A stretch of DNA of 64,000 nt from Camellia lanceoleosa (taxonomy: Eukaryota > Streptophyta > Magnoliopsida > Ericales > Theaceae), in the NCBI GenBank assembly GCA_025200525.1, contig CM045758.1:163553040-163617039 (forward strand), read 5' to 3'. The position numbers were made by a program, and so were the translations under genes. The notes below the pieces were generated by a model. It was given only the letters and a program-made list of their open reading frames with translations, did no database searches and was not told the DNA's origin. Shown here in pieces: positions 12,491-23,912 of the stretch (its first letter is position 1; each line of letters starts with the position of its first letter).

Positions 12491-12754
12491 GTAACCCCTC
12501 GCTCTCTCTCTCATGCTCTCTGCTCCGTACTAGTGTATCTGCTTCGGGCTATGAAATGCTATTTGCGTTTGATTTGTACTTGTTAGGATCGTCAATGCAT
12601 CACAGTCTAGGGTTTTCTCGTTGTGTTCTGCTTCTAGGGTTTCTTTATTGCTACATTTTTATACGCTTATCTGAATCGTGAACTCTCTCTTTGTTTGTGT
12701 GTGTTTGTGGGTTAGGTTGTTGGTGAAGGTGTGTGGACTGGTTGAGTCCCGAGA

Positions 12755-15700
12755 ATGCCTTTGTATAAGAGAAAACCTTTTGCTCTGGTCGAAAGGCCCA
12801 AGGATTTGGAGCCCCACGAGCTCGTTTTTCAAGTTCGGTTCACCAAAGAGATTTTTAGGGATTATGGGTATCCTTCTATTTCAGTTTCCTGAAAATTTGA
12901 ATCTAATCGCATGTTTGCTTGAGTTTTGATCTCTCTCTCTCTCTCTCTCTCTCTCTCGCGAGAATTTGGTGGACTATTTCTTAACATTGTTTTATGATTT
13001 TTTATTTTTTTTATAATTTCTGGAAGTAACCCATTTTTTAGGAACCATTTTTTTTTTTGAATTTAAAAAAAATGCTTCTTACATTGGTGTTTTTTTTTTT
13101 TTTTTTTTTTTTAAATCATGTCAATGAAACTGAAAATGAAAATAAACAGAACCAGACGGGACTTAATGTTTGCAGGATTTTGTTGTTGAATTATGAACTG
13201 TTAGTATTAGTAATCTCATCACATCACTTTGTATTGCAATTCTTAACTTGAGATGTTCTAGTGAATACTTGAATCGGATAAATCTATATCGCCAGAGAGT
13301 TTGGACATGTAAAGTTACTGCAAAGACTAACTTGACCTATGAGGAGGCATTGGTGTCGGAGAAACGGGCGACGGAAAAGGTTCAACAGTTCCCCAAAGAA
13401 TTAGTGGCGCCTGTGCTGCGTGATGTCCAATTCAGTAAGAACTCCATTTCTGAACTTTGTGTTGTGTGTAAAATGTGCTTCAGTTTCATTTTGAATATAT
13501 TATTATGGTATGCTATAGTTATGAAAAACAGGGAAAAAGGGAGTTTCCAATATTGCTATTTGCCATTTGCTATCTATTTTGATTTTGTTGTGCACATATG
13601 ACATGAACTGAACGCGGGGCTGAGTTGCGGATATGTTTAAATGTTAATGGATTGGTTGTATTAAAGAGATACTATCATAAGCATATGGTAGCCTTCAGCT
13701 ATATCCTTGAATGCAAAATAGAGATTCAGTCTTGCTAGTTTGATGAAAGGTGGTGACTTTTTCAAATATGCTGTCTTAAGAGGGTACCAAGGTGTCCATA
13801 AAAGGAGAATTTGTTGTTTACATATTTTCCCTTCAGACAGTGATGTGTGCCACTGCCACTTCTCTTTTTGTACTTGAGATTTCTGGTGGGGATTTCTTTG
13901 CAGCTTTTGTTTTGCTCTCTCTTTGTTTCTAGTTCTGAATTAGATCATCTGATTTTATTATGGCAAAAGATGATCAATTAGGAAATTCTTACATTATAGC
14001 ATCTTCATGTCAGAGACAGAAAGGGGGGTTGATTAAAGTCATCTTATGAGAAACACAATACTAGGGGAGCAGGTACTAAAATTGGCACGAACGACGTGCT
14101 TATGAAAAATAATGTCGAAGCCATTTAGATTTTTGGGTGTAGAAGTATGCAACCTTTGTCTCTCAGGTTAATTTGGAGTGCATGTGTATTGGTTTTAAGA
14201 TTAAAGTGTTTGTATGGACCATGACCCACAAGAAACTTATTTGCTCTATTAATACTTTAATCTTTAGTTATTGTTTGCTTTCTTCAATATTGAGTTGCTG
14301 TTGCCTTGTAGTTGCAACTTGCAAGTACATCCAATTCAATCAATACAATCTTTTTTTTGATGATTTTTTGTTTTGTCAGGCATGCTCACATTAAAAGATC
14401 TTGTAAACAAAATTGCCACAAAGTTGCAGGAGAACGTGTCAGAGGGTACTGAGTTATATGGAAAGAGGAATAGTCGTGTATATCCTTGCAAAATAATAAA
14501 AGTTATAGTGGAAGAGGCTGACAAAACCCAATATGAGGTAGTGTGGCTGGACAACGATAAAAAAATAACTGGAAATGCTGTAGTGAATGGAGAAGATTTG
14601 GTACGGAAGAAACTGCCTTTTACTAGAGATGTTCTCAAGTCTTTTATTAGAGAATCAACATATCGAAGTGTCCCTTGGGTGCTACATGATAAATTGGCAA
14701 GGAAGCATGGAATCTCAATTGATCCTCCTGAAGAGTTGAGAAGCAAATTTTCCTTCCAGGATGGACGTGTAGTCAGCAATAGGAAGAGAAGTAGAAATGA
14801 GGAAGATAGACAAAATACGGGGGTAATTATCGTGGTTCACTATTTTTGTTTTGTTCTGGAAGTGTGTGCTCTTATTGGTTTTCTATATTTATCATATTCA
14901 GGAAAGAAATAAAGAAGAGCTCAGAAAATGTAAACGGAAGAAATTGGGGAAGGAAAAATCAGAAGGCTTGATCTATGAGGAAAATGCTGAGAAAGGTAAG
15001 CCCTTTTATTTTCTTAATCTTTTTCTTCTTATTTATTTATTTTGACGGGGTTGGGGGGTTGCAATGCTTTTCAATGTGGTGAGTATGTTTCAAGTCTAAT
15101 AATTTTCATTTGATCTTGTAACTTCTTTCCTTATTTTGGAATTTGCAGAAGACAACCGAACGGACGAGCCCATTAAATATCCAATTGATGATCTATTAGT
15201 GCAACCTGCTGTGGATGATCCAGTTTTCACTGAACGCCCTTCTCTGTCAAGGGGCTTCAATGTTCCCATGAATTGTGTGGGGGATCTTTTAATGGTTTGG
15301 GATTTCTGTTCTTCTTTTAGCAGCCTATTGCATTTGTGGCCGTTCTCCCTTGCAGATTTTGAAAATGCTCTGTGCCACAAAGACAGTAATCTGGTCCTTA
15401 TTGTAGAAACTCATTCAGCTGTTCTCCGCATGCTTATAAAGGATAACAGGAACTATACTACGACTATAGAGAAGAAAAAAAGGAAGCCGAAGGTTAAACA
15501 ATAAAACTAGATACTTAAAGTTCTTTTTTGCTGAAAAGTATATATGTTCTTGAAGTCTGACTTTCTTATCTTCCGTGGCATTTTGGTTTGTTTTTGCCTA
15601 GTTATGATATTCCCTGATTTTGATTTTTTGTTTTTTTAATTCAGATTACATTAGTCACTTGGACGGAGTATTTGTGTGATTTCTTAGAAATGGTTGATGT

Positions 15701-18700
15701 TGCTGAACTATCCACTTACGTATCAACGATTAGGCGGGGTGATTATGGCCTCCTTGATGTTAATGCTAAATTAGGAATTGTACGAGAGTTGGTTGCTCAA
15801 GCCCTTACTACAGATTTTGTTAGGGAGAAGTTGGATGAGTATATTGAACAGCAGCAAGTACTTGCAGCCAAGAGAAGGGAGGAAGCATTGGAGGAAGGAA
15901 GAAAAAGAGAGAAGATAAAGAACGTCTGAAGGCAGAGTCTGATAGCAAGGAAATCACGAAAGGGCATAATGTAGAGTCTGCAGGAAGCAGCTTAAATGCA
16001 CTAGTGAATGGCAATCACAGTAGGGAGAATGGAGATATTGCAGATAAATGGTATGAGAATGCTCTATTTTCTTGAGAAAAACATATGTTGGAGAATGTTT
16101 TTCAGTGAATATTCTTACCCCCATGAGTTGCATTGGTTTTTAGGCCTTTTTTTTAATTATTATTTTAATTTTGTATATATTTTAAAAAGTTGACACTCCT
16201 ACAAAATACAGGAAGCAAGTAGACACCACGGAGAAAAGGTATGGGAAGCAACAGAAGATGGAAGCTAAAGCTGCAGTAGAAAATACAAAAGATTCAGCTA
16301 GGAAGGGAGCTCAAAAAATGACTACTGATGACAGAATGGGTGCAAAGCAAAAAAGGAGCAAAGAACAGAGGGTACTCTTTCTCTTTGTGTTTGTGTGCAT
16401 GTTTGTGTGGGTAGGGCTGTGTTTATGTATTTATAGACATACATATATAGACATATATATATATGTGTGTGTGTGTGTGCATAGACTAGGTTGTATGTTC
16501 ACAAAGATAGACACTTAATCCACCTTTATGAATGCACGTTTTCTATTCATCTGTATTAACACCATGTAAAACACAGAAAGAATATATTGAACGTGAGATG
16601 GAGAAAAGATTCATACGCACCAATAGCTTGGGGAAAGACAGATATTATAACAGGTATTGGTTTTTCAAACGTGATGGGAGAATATTTGTTGAGAGTTCAG
16701 ACTCAGCAGAGTGGGGCTATTACGATACGAAGGAAGAGGTATTGATTCTGCATGTAATAAAAATTACCAAATTATTTGATGTCTTTGTAGTTTTGGTGAT
16801 TCTTACCTCCGTTTCTTGACAGCTGGGCCTTTATGGGCTCACTGAACCGAAAAAGGTGAGCGAGAGAGCACTTAAGAAACAGCTGGACAAGTACTACGAT
16901 AGAATATGGTGAGTTAATCTAGAACTTGTTCCCAAGAAAATTTTGAATTGCCTTTAGAATATTCCTATCAAGAATTCATGGCCTTGTTTGGTTTGTTTTT
17001 CAGAAAAATTTTTGAGAAAAATTCTCTACAAACAAATTTTCAAGAGTAATCAAACCAAACAAATTTTTTCAAAAAAAATCTCAAAATTTTATTTGGTAAT
17101 TTACTTTCCAAAATCACACACTCTCTCATACACATCAAATCAATCACTTTTTTTAAAACTCTCTCTCTAAAATAATTTTCCAAAACCATTTCTGAAAAAA
17201 GACAAACCAAACAAATTTTTATACTTTTTATCTCAAAAACTACTCTACAAACACAAACCAAACACGCCCCATATGCTTTTGTTTGTTTGTTTGTTTGTTG
17301 GGAAACCATCCTTTTTCGTTGATGTTGAGTGCAAGTATGTGCTGACACAAAGTATCCCTATTGTTGAATGGCCGATTAGAAGAATGCTGATTTTTGTCCT
17401 TTCTATTTTTGAAGTTAGTTTTTTTCTTATTTTCTATTTCTTGGCTACAGCTGCTGTATCTTTTTAATCACAGAACACTCCCCCACATGTATTAGTGTAT
17501 AGACATTCACATATGATTAAATATGTGGTATAATCAATGATGAGTCACTCTTAGCTCCCCTAAGGAATTTGATGCTAACAAGGGATACCCTCTTGTTTGG
17601 GGGAAAAAAATGCACATACCTACTTCTTCATAGGTTTTGAAGAATAGCTTCTATGAACGTAGAGTCTCACATTGCTTGAGAGACATTTGAACTTGGGCTG
17701 ATATAGCTCTGCCCTCCTCTGTAACGTGCTTTTGGCGTGTATGGGTGCACCAGATGACAAATCTGTGCAGGACCATGGTGGGTCCAAAGCGGACAATACT
17801 ATGCAAATGGGTTTGGGGTATGCTATTCTGTATAAATTTATTTATTTGAATTTCGCAATTCAAAAGGAAATGGGCATATTTTTCCAATAAAATAATTTAA
17901 AACACGAGGGTAACTTCGTTTACTCTGATGATGCTGTTTTTATTTTTATTTTTTATTATTTATTTTTTGGTGAAATGGTAGGAGTAATACCACTTGAAGA
18001 TTATTCACCCCCCCCAAAAAAAAAAAAATACCAGTTGAAGATAAGTTGAGAGAGAGCATGCTAAGATGGTTTGGTTATGTATAATGAAGACCTATAGATG
18101 CAACGGTAAGAAAGAGAGATGATCATCATAAATGAAAATGTTAGGAGAATGGGAAGACCTAAACTGATATGGGGTGTCGTAGGTAAAAAAGATATGAATC
18201 TATTTAATATAATTGAGCATGTAGCCCTTGACATTTTTTTGGATAAGTAAGTCATATAATAACCTAGAAAAGAAAGATATATAATGAAGTTCAATACACA
18301 TCTTTTGTAGGGAGCACAAAATTAAACAAAAACGAACTACTCTCATCGAAAGAAACAAAACTAAGCCTATAGAAGACAAAAACAACAGTCACAGCAAAAA
18401 GAATTCAAAATTTCCCTCTAGCACTCTTCAAGTTATGAAGTTTCACTCTGAGTTTTCTTCTATTATTCTCCTTTGTAGTCTCTACATTACTGGGGTTACT
18501 TGGAGATGGACTCACTCTAAAAAAAGATTTAGTGGGATACAAGGCTTAGTTTGGTTATCTATTGTATTTTCTACTCCACATTATATGCAACACCTATTTG
18601 GGAGTCTATATCCTGTCTTTGTCAAATTATCAGTAGTAAGAATGGTATCTAAATCAGTGGTCCAAACAGATAATGCCACCATTTTTGGCATACCAGATTG

Positions 18701-20458
18701 TTAAACAATTTTTGCAGGGAAATGGTTCCTCAACTCTTTACCATTCAAGGAATGATAGGATTTTACCAAGAATATCCCCTTGCCATGCTTCCACCTCATC
18801 TAATTTGTCCCATTTATAAGAACAACGATATCATCTAAGAGCTTATTGCAACCCCAAGGGGTTGGCCTAGTGGTCAAGGTTTGGGATTTGGGGGTGTGCT
18901 CCCTTCATGATCTTAGGTTCAAAATCTCCTAGGTGCAAATAATTTCTTGGAGCCAATCCATTCAGGGCTTTGTCTTGTCTTTAATTGGGCCCCCCACTAG
19001 TGGATAGTGGAATTGGTCCCCTGGGATAGCCGGTCCATTGGACTGCATACCAAGTTAACAACAAAAAAATAAAAATAAAAAAATTTAAGAGCTCAATGCC
19101 TTGATCCTCTAATCACATAGAGATCTAATAAAGAGAGGTTCCCATGATCCCAAAATCACGAAGGCCTTGTTTGGTTTGTATCTAGAGGTATAATTTTTGA
19201 GAAAAAATCTCAAAAATTTGTTTGGTTGAAAATTTTTGAATTTTTTTTTTCAAAATCACTTCTCTCTCTATTACACATTAATCAATCATTTTTTTCTCCT
19301 CTCTTTCTCTCACATCCTGCACATCAATCAATCACTTTTTTTTCCACACCCATCTACTCAACTTCAAAAAAAAAAAAAAAAAAAAATTTAAATCATCCCA
19401 AACTCCAAAATTATTATCAAAACATACAACCAAACAAAATTTAAATTTCAAATTTTGTAAACTCTTTGTAGAAAATTATTTTTCAAAAATTGTTTCACAA
19501 ATACAAACCAAACATGGCCAAAGTCTCTAGTAATCTGCAACCAAGGCATCCTTATTAGCGGTTGCTATAAAAGGTTTGGAAATGCTGCCAATAAAGGAGT
19601 ACCCCTGCACTGCACATCATACAAAATTGGATTCTATAGCCGTTTCCTAGTTCGAACCGCACATTTACAAAATCTAACCAACCCATCTCGATTCCTTTCC
19701 ACTAACCCTTCCCATATGGCTCTCGAACTTCACTTGATGTCCAACCCCTCTAATTCACTTCAGACTTGCTATTATTAATTGACCATTCCTCCATTTTAGC
19801 ATATCTACGTAACTTTTTACCCAATAGGGCTTGATTAAAATGGAGAAAATGATGAATCCCCAAGCCAATATCTTCAATAGGAGTACATATTTTATCTCAC
19901 CCTCAAAGTAAAATTTAAATTTCTTCCATAAGCCTCGCCACAAAAAAAAAAATTAGCTACATATTTTTTTCCAACCTTTCCTCAACTGAAGTAGGTATGG
20001 TAAAAAGAGACTTAAAGTAATTAGGAGAACTAGCTGAAGGACTGTTAATGAGTGTTTGTCTCCTTGAACATATATTGTCTCTTAACATTAGCTACAAGGT
20101 TCTTTCCGAAACATTTAACAACTTCATACCAAATTGTTGTGGCCTTGAAAGATGATTCAACAAGAAGCCCCAAGTACACGAATGGAAGATTTCCAACTTT
20201 GTAACACAAAGAATTGACTGGATCTTGCACATTCCAAACCTCTCACTAGAATATGTTCTCTCTTCCTAATTTTGATTTGCAACCCAGATGCTGTTTTGAA
20301 GTAGATCAGAACATATTGCAAATGCCTCAACTGCTCCTCTTCTGCCTCACAAAACACTGAGGTATCACTTGGAAAAAAAAAAAAAAAGTGAGAATACACC
20401 ACTGCTTACCTTCCTCTATCACTCACCTTAAAACCTTTTATCAATCTGCCTTGCATTG

Positions 20459-20494
<36 letters not shown>

Positions 20495-23081
20495 GGGGGG
20501 GGGGGGGGTTGATCAACAACAAAATTTTATTGATTAATCAAAAAGAAGAAATGAGGATAAGGCATTCTCTACATAAGAGAAGCAAAGAAAGAAAATACAT
20601 AACCCAAACAAAGACTATATTAACAAAACCTACAAATCATACACTGACAACCAATCTCTAGCTAACAAAAACAATGGAATTCCCCTAAAAAGAGGATTCA
20701 CCGAAGTCCAAAAAGAAGTTAAGTGACAGACTTTATCCCACAAAAAATCCACATCTCGAGATTTATCTTCGAAAATCCGTACATTTCTTTCCAACCATAA
20801 AACCTAGAAAGTTGCAAAGATGGTGCAAAACCAAAGCACTTTGGCTTTCTTTGATCCTCCCAAAACGCGAAAATCGATTAGAAGCATATACGCACTATCT
20901 TTTGGGGCCACTCACATAATATTCCTCAAAGGAAACAATCTATGCCATAAACCCAAAGCAACTGGATAGTACAAAAATAAATGATTCAAGGATTCACCAT
21001 CCTTACAACACATAATGCACTATTGAGGGTTTAGAGAACGATTAGGTCTCTATCATTTGTCAAAATGGCCCCTTGAACCAAAGATCACATGAACACCTCT
21101 ACCTTAAGAGGGACACAAGCCTTCTAAATTCTTTTACAAAAAGAAAAATGAGAAACTTGAGGATTATTGATAATTTTGTCAAAAAAAGACATGCAAGAAA
21201 AGATACCCAATGAATGAAGAGCCCAAATCCTCTTATCTTAAAGAGGAACCAAAGAGAAATGATCAAGTCTTGACAACAAAGATGTCAACTGTACAGTCTC
21301 CCTATCATTGAGATTCCTAGAGAAACTGAAATTCCAATAGATGGGAGCAAAAAATGAACAAGTCATAGAAGCAATAGAGCAATTATGAGATTGAGACACT
21401 CGATATAAATGTGGAAAATCAGAGGCAAAGGAGGAGGAGCCCATCCAAAGATCTGCCTAGAATTGAACAAGTTCCTCATTACCCACCCTCACAGAAAGAT
21501 AATGAGAGCAAAAAAGGAGATAATGGATCGTCCTATATTTGTGAAGTCCCACATTGTGGGTACAAAGGGTATGTGCTGTATAGGCACAAGGGTATCCTCA
21601 CTTCACATGCTAGCTGTTGGGATTGAGTTCTACCTATAACCTATATAACATGATATTAGTTTGGGGGAGTTCTTGGGTTCAAGTCTCTTCATTTGCTTTT
21701 GGGGTTGGGTTCTTGTTTTCTTTTAGCTTCTCTCTCTCTGTCTCTTTGCAGCTTCATGTGTAAGACAAGGTCGGACATGAGGGGAGGGTTTTGGATAGCT
21801 TGATATAAAATGTTGAGCCCATTTCCTAACAATTTGAGTTTTTGGAACAATTGGTGATCTGACAATCTTAACTTGTTAGAACAAGAGAAGAAATCTGATG
21901 TGGAACCATTGATCAGGACAGATAATTTAACTGAACAAATGCACTAGCTGATCCCATTCATCCGTTACAATCCAAACCTCATTCTCTAACTTGAACAGAC
22001 CAAATAAACCCCTATTGCCATGATCATATGTTTTTTCAATGTCCACATTGCAAACCAGGCACCTCATCTCCATTGCAACTTTTCAAAGCCTCCAAGATTT
22101 CCTTCTGTGAACCTTCTTTCCAAAGTAAAAATAAAGTCATGTATATTGGATAAATTAAGCTTTCATCTTCCAAAATTAATACATAAATAGATATCAGTTA
22201 ATAAATAAATCGAACTTTAAACTTTCATCTTACCAAAATAAATACATAAATAGTTATCAGTTAATAAATAAATTGAACTTTGTATCAGCATAGGTAGGAG
22301 TTTGAGATTCAAATGTTGAAGTTCAAAAGTTTTTTGTTGTGGTGAGTTGTGTGGGTTTGGACTTATAGGCCTCTTTAAAAAAAGAGAGGAGGTATTACTA
22401 TTATTTTGGGATCAAAAGAACTCATCTTATATCAAGCATGTGTTCAACCCTTGTGAGCATTATATGTCTCTTATCAAGACTCCAAAAGTTGGGCCCTGGG
22501 TATGTGTGTGCGTGTTTGGACATACAGAGTAGGGGTCCTTGTGATAAAAATTTGGTGAAGCTCTATTGAAAATGAGGGACCTGTGCACCAAACTTACTAG
22601 TGGATTTCTCCAAGTAGTGACCTTCTCTTCCGAAGGAGCAGATACACTTGGATTTCTCCAAGTAGTGACCACCTCTTCTGAAAGCTGGACGATACGAACT
22701 ATTCTACTTTCTGGTATTATCTGCTGCTGTTAATCTAAATGAGAAATTTGAGTTTTTGGTTAATTAGTTGGTATTCAATGGTGAATCTTTGGATTTTGCA
22801 ATTTGGAGCTAGACTTGTTCTAGGACTTGGTTTAAATGGGAGGTTCTGACACTAATGTTATTCTTTTTACTTGTGCTGCTCTCTCATGATGAATTTATTT
22901 AATTCATGCCACTCAAATGGATTTTTACAGCTTGAAATTGCACAAGAGATCGAAGGAGGTAGCTCGAGAGATTGCAATGGATGAGGCTGTTCTTCGGAGG
23001 TCAACTCGTGTTCGTGCCCCGCCTAGGGACAGCCCTGCTGTTGCTTTCCTTAGGTACGTTAACAAGTGGAAGGAAGACTAA
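12755..23081 (+). CDS. DDW1-like WAC/DDT/WHIM chromatin protein (10 coding exons, one frame break)
   Basis: Coding exons: 12755-12867, 13262-13434, 14380-14822, 14902-14995, 15149-15492, 15645-16050, 16212-16371, 16577-16738, 16823-16908 and 22931-23081. All have GT/AG borders and matching phases. The product is about 710 residues. Residues 1-120 are a WAC domain (VRFTKEIFRDYGEYLNR). About 300-370 is a DDT domain (NCVGDLLMVWDF). From 390 is WHIM1 (ITLVTWTEYLCDFLEM). About 578-660 is the WSD/WHIM region (KDRYYNRYWFFKRDGRIF). The C-terminus is basic and ends VNKWKED. This order matches plant DDT-WAC proteins such as Arabidopsis DDW1, subunits of ISWI nucleosome-remodelling complexes in the nucleus. 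Two features are odd. Exon 6 loses frame by one base near the A-run at 15902-15906, and total exon length is one base short of a multiple of three. The last intron is about 6 kb and full of transposons. The start was chosen because it begins the conserved N-terminus MPLYKRKPF. Domain calls are firm; the DDW1 assignment is by family memory. Confidence 0.85.
16980..17268. mobile_element. MITE in the last intron of the DDW1-like gene (copy 1)
   Basis: Starts GGCCTTGTTTGGTTTG and ends CAAACCAAACACGCC, near-perfect inverted ends. It shares its start and the inner motif TTTTTGAGAAAAA with the element at 19163-19519, so they are two copies of one family in one intron. The right end may extend to 17270. 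Non-coding. Confidence 0.65.
18055..18235 (+). mobile_element. LINE reverse-transcriptase region relic, plus strand
   Basis: Reading the plus strand with several stops and shifts gives LRWFGYV, then RPIDATVRK, a GRP-like basic stretch and a WG(V/C) block. This is the conserved segment downstream of the reverse transcriptase in plant non-LTR elements (LRWFGHVxRRP...). It is clearly inactive. Orientation is opposite to the LINE fragments at 19690-21445. Confidence 0.55.
18844..19085 (+). mobile_element. tRNA-derived SINE with 8-bp target duplication
   Basis: Box A-like TGGCCTAGTGGT lies at 18863-18874 and box B-like GGTTCAAAATC at 18916-18926, the spacing of an internal RNA polymerase III promoter. 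The 3' end is an A-rich tail (AAAAAATAAAAATAAAAAAA). The 8-bp direct repeat TAAGAGCT flanks the element (18836-18843 and 19086-19093). All four marks of a plant tRNA-derived SINE are present. It is inserted in the long last intron of the DDW1-like gene, in the same orientation. The exact SINE family is not identified. Confidence 0.82.
19163..19519. mobile_element. MITE in the last intron of the DDW1-like gene (copy 2)
   Basis: Starts GGCCTTGTTTGGTTTGTAT and ends ATACAAACCAAACATGGCC, excellent inverted ends of about 19 bases. It is the sister of the element at 16980. It sits within older LINE-derived sequence, so it inserted after that LINE. No coding capacity. Confidence 0.75.
19690..20402 (-). 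pseudogene. Decayed L1-type LINE ORF2, reverse-transcriptase C-terminal part
   Basis: Minus-strand frames with breaks read SDTSVFCEAEEEQLRHLQ, the region of the FADD active-site motif and the following helix (here SDT, so the catalytic Asp pair is altered). Next comes VGNLPFVYLGL, matching the conserved SLPxxYLGLP block, and further on a W/ALLxKW-like stretch near 19800-19860. The order fits a plant L1 LINE. Multiple stops and shifts make it inactive. It lies in the DDW1-like intron, antisense to that gene. Confidence 0.7.
20461..21445 (-). mobile_element. 5'-truncated L1 LINE with poly(A) tail and zf-RVT region
   Basis: On the minus strand the region from about 21440 reads DFPHLYRVSQ then WNFSFSRNLNDRE. 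Near 21015-20941 comes CIMCCKDGESLNHLFL, the zinc-binding zf-RVT block at the end of plant LINE ORF2; the final cysteine of that block is replaced. A 33-base T run on the plus strand (20461-20493) followed by a 15-base G run marks the poly(A) end. Because reverse-transcriptase sequence of another copy continues beyond this tail, the fragment appears to have inserted into an older LINE. Confidence 0.7.
22175..22680. repeat. Two short tandem duplications near the end of the last intron
   Basis: About 22160-22225 and 22226-22290 repeat CTTTCATCTT and ATACATAAATAG followed by ATCAGTTAATAAATAAAT. About 22610-22625 and 22650-22670 repeat GGATTTCTCCAAGTAGTGACC. Both are local slippage-type duplications in intron DNA with no coding role seen. 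The surrounding 21446-22930 otherwise holds nothing recognisable. Confidence 0.6.
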
Positions 23082-23729
23082 GAATAATTGCTCTTCATTA
23101 TAATCTCAAAAGTGGTGTTTTACATTGGCTGCAATTTAACTATTACTGGGATATAGGAGAAAAGTTTTTTTTTTTAATTTTTTTGGAGCAATTGAAGAGC
23201 CTGTTCATTATTTCTTTAGTCGAATACTCGGGTGGATAGAGGGGCCATGGTGGGGTGGAGCCCATTTTTTTGGTTTTTTTCCCAGCCCCCTAATGACAAT
23301 GGTCGCGTGTAATTATGATTGAGGCTCGAATTTTGTAAGTGACCTAGTTCGGCATTAGAAAATTAGACTGGCATATAGTTGCCGAATTTTGTTCCATATG
23401 CTATATTTTTTACATTTTCATATTATACAGATTTATTTGTTCAAATTGGATGCAAAGAGCGCAGAAAAACAGATCCAATGTTTTGTGAGTTGCCAACATT
23501 TGTTTCTCGTGCTAGCAACTTCTCAGGCCAACCAAACCAAGTGGGTTTTTTGTTGCATGAGAAGAGCTGCCGGTTGGTGGATTTACTCCGGTCCTAACAT
23601 CAAGATGGGACCTTTTAGTCCGGTGCTTCACGCCTGCTACAAGATAATTTGGTTGGTCATTTTTTGGATAATTGTGTCGATCATATATGTAAAAAATTAA
23701 ATTGATTTAAGGGAGTGTTGGTGAGCGGT
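23082..23729. other. 3' flank of the DDW1-like gene, no further gene seen
   Basis: Probable 3' untranslated and intergenic DNA. Two overlapping frames of 72 and 103 codons near 23379-23700 have no domain and non-coding-like composition. The last nine bases (GTGAGCGGT, 23721-23729) are the left target duplication of the next element. Confidence 0.45.
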
Positions 23730-23903
23730 AGGGATGGCCACGGGATGGGTTTGCCATTCCTTGCCCCCGCGGACAAGACCCCGTTGCCGGGTGATCAAAA
23801 TATAATCTATCCCTGTCCTACATAAGTGTCAGGGTGGGTAAAATTTGCCTCATTCGGGTGGATATGGACGGATCCTGTGAATTGGATTAAAATGGCTATC
23901 CTA
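23730..23903. mobile_element. Small GC-rich MITE with 9-bp target duplication (Mutator-like)
   Basis: AGGGATGGCCA at the left and TGGCTATCCTA at the right are imperfect inverted ends (8 of 11 positions). A perfect 9-bp direct repeat GTGAGCGGT lies on both sides (23721-23729 and 23904-23912). The 9-bp duplication is characteristic of Mutator-like elements. The body is much more GC-rich than the flanks. No coding capacity. Confidence 0.7.
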
Positions 23904-23912
23904 GTGAGCGGT

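Noticed and set aside
14823..14901. Read-through of exon 3 into the following intron of the DDW1-like gene
   Set aside because: The frame stays open to 14912, but GGG|GTAATT and TTCAG|GAAAG are proper splice sites and the intronic peptide is hydrophobic and unlike the family.
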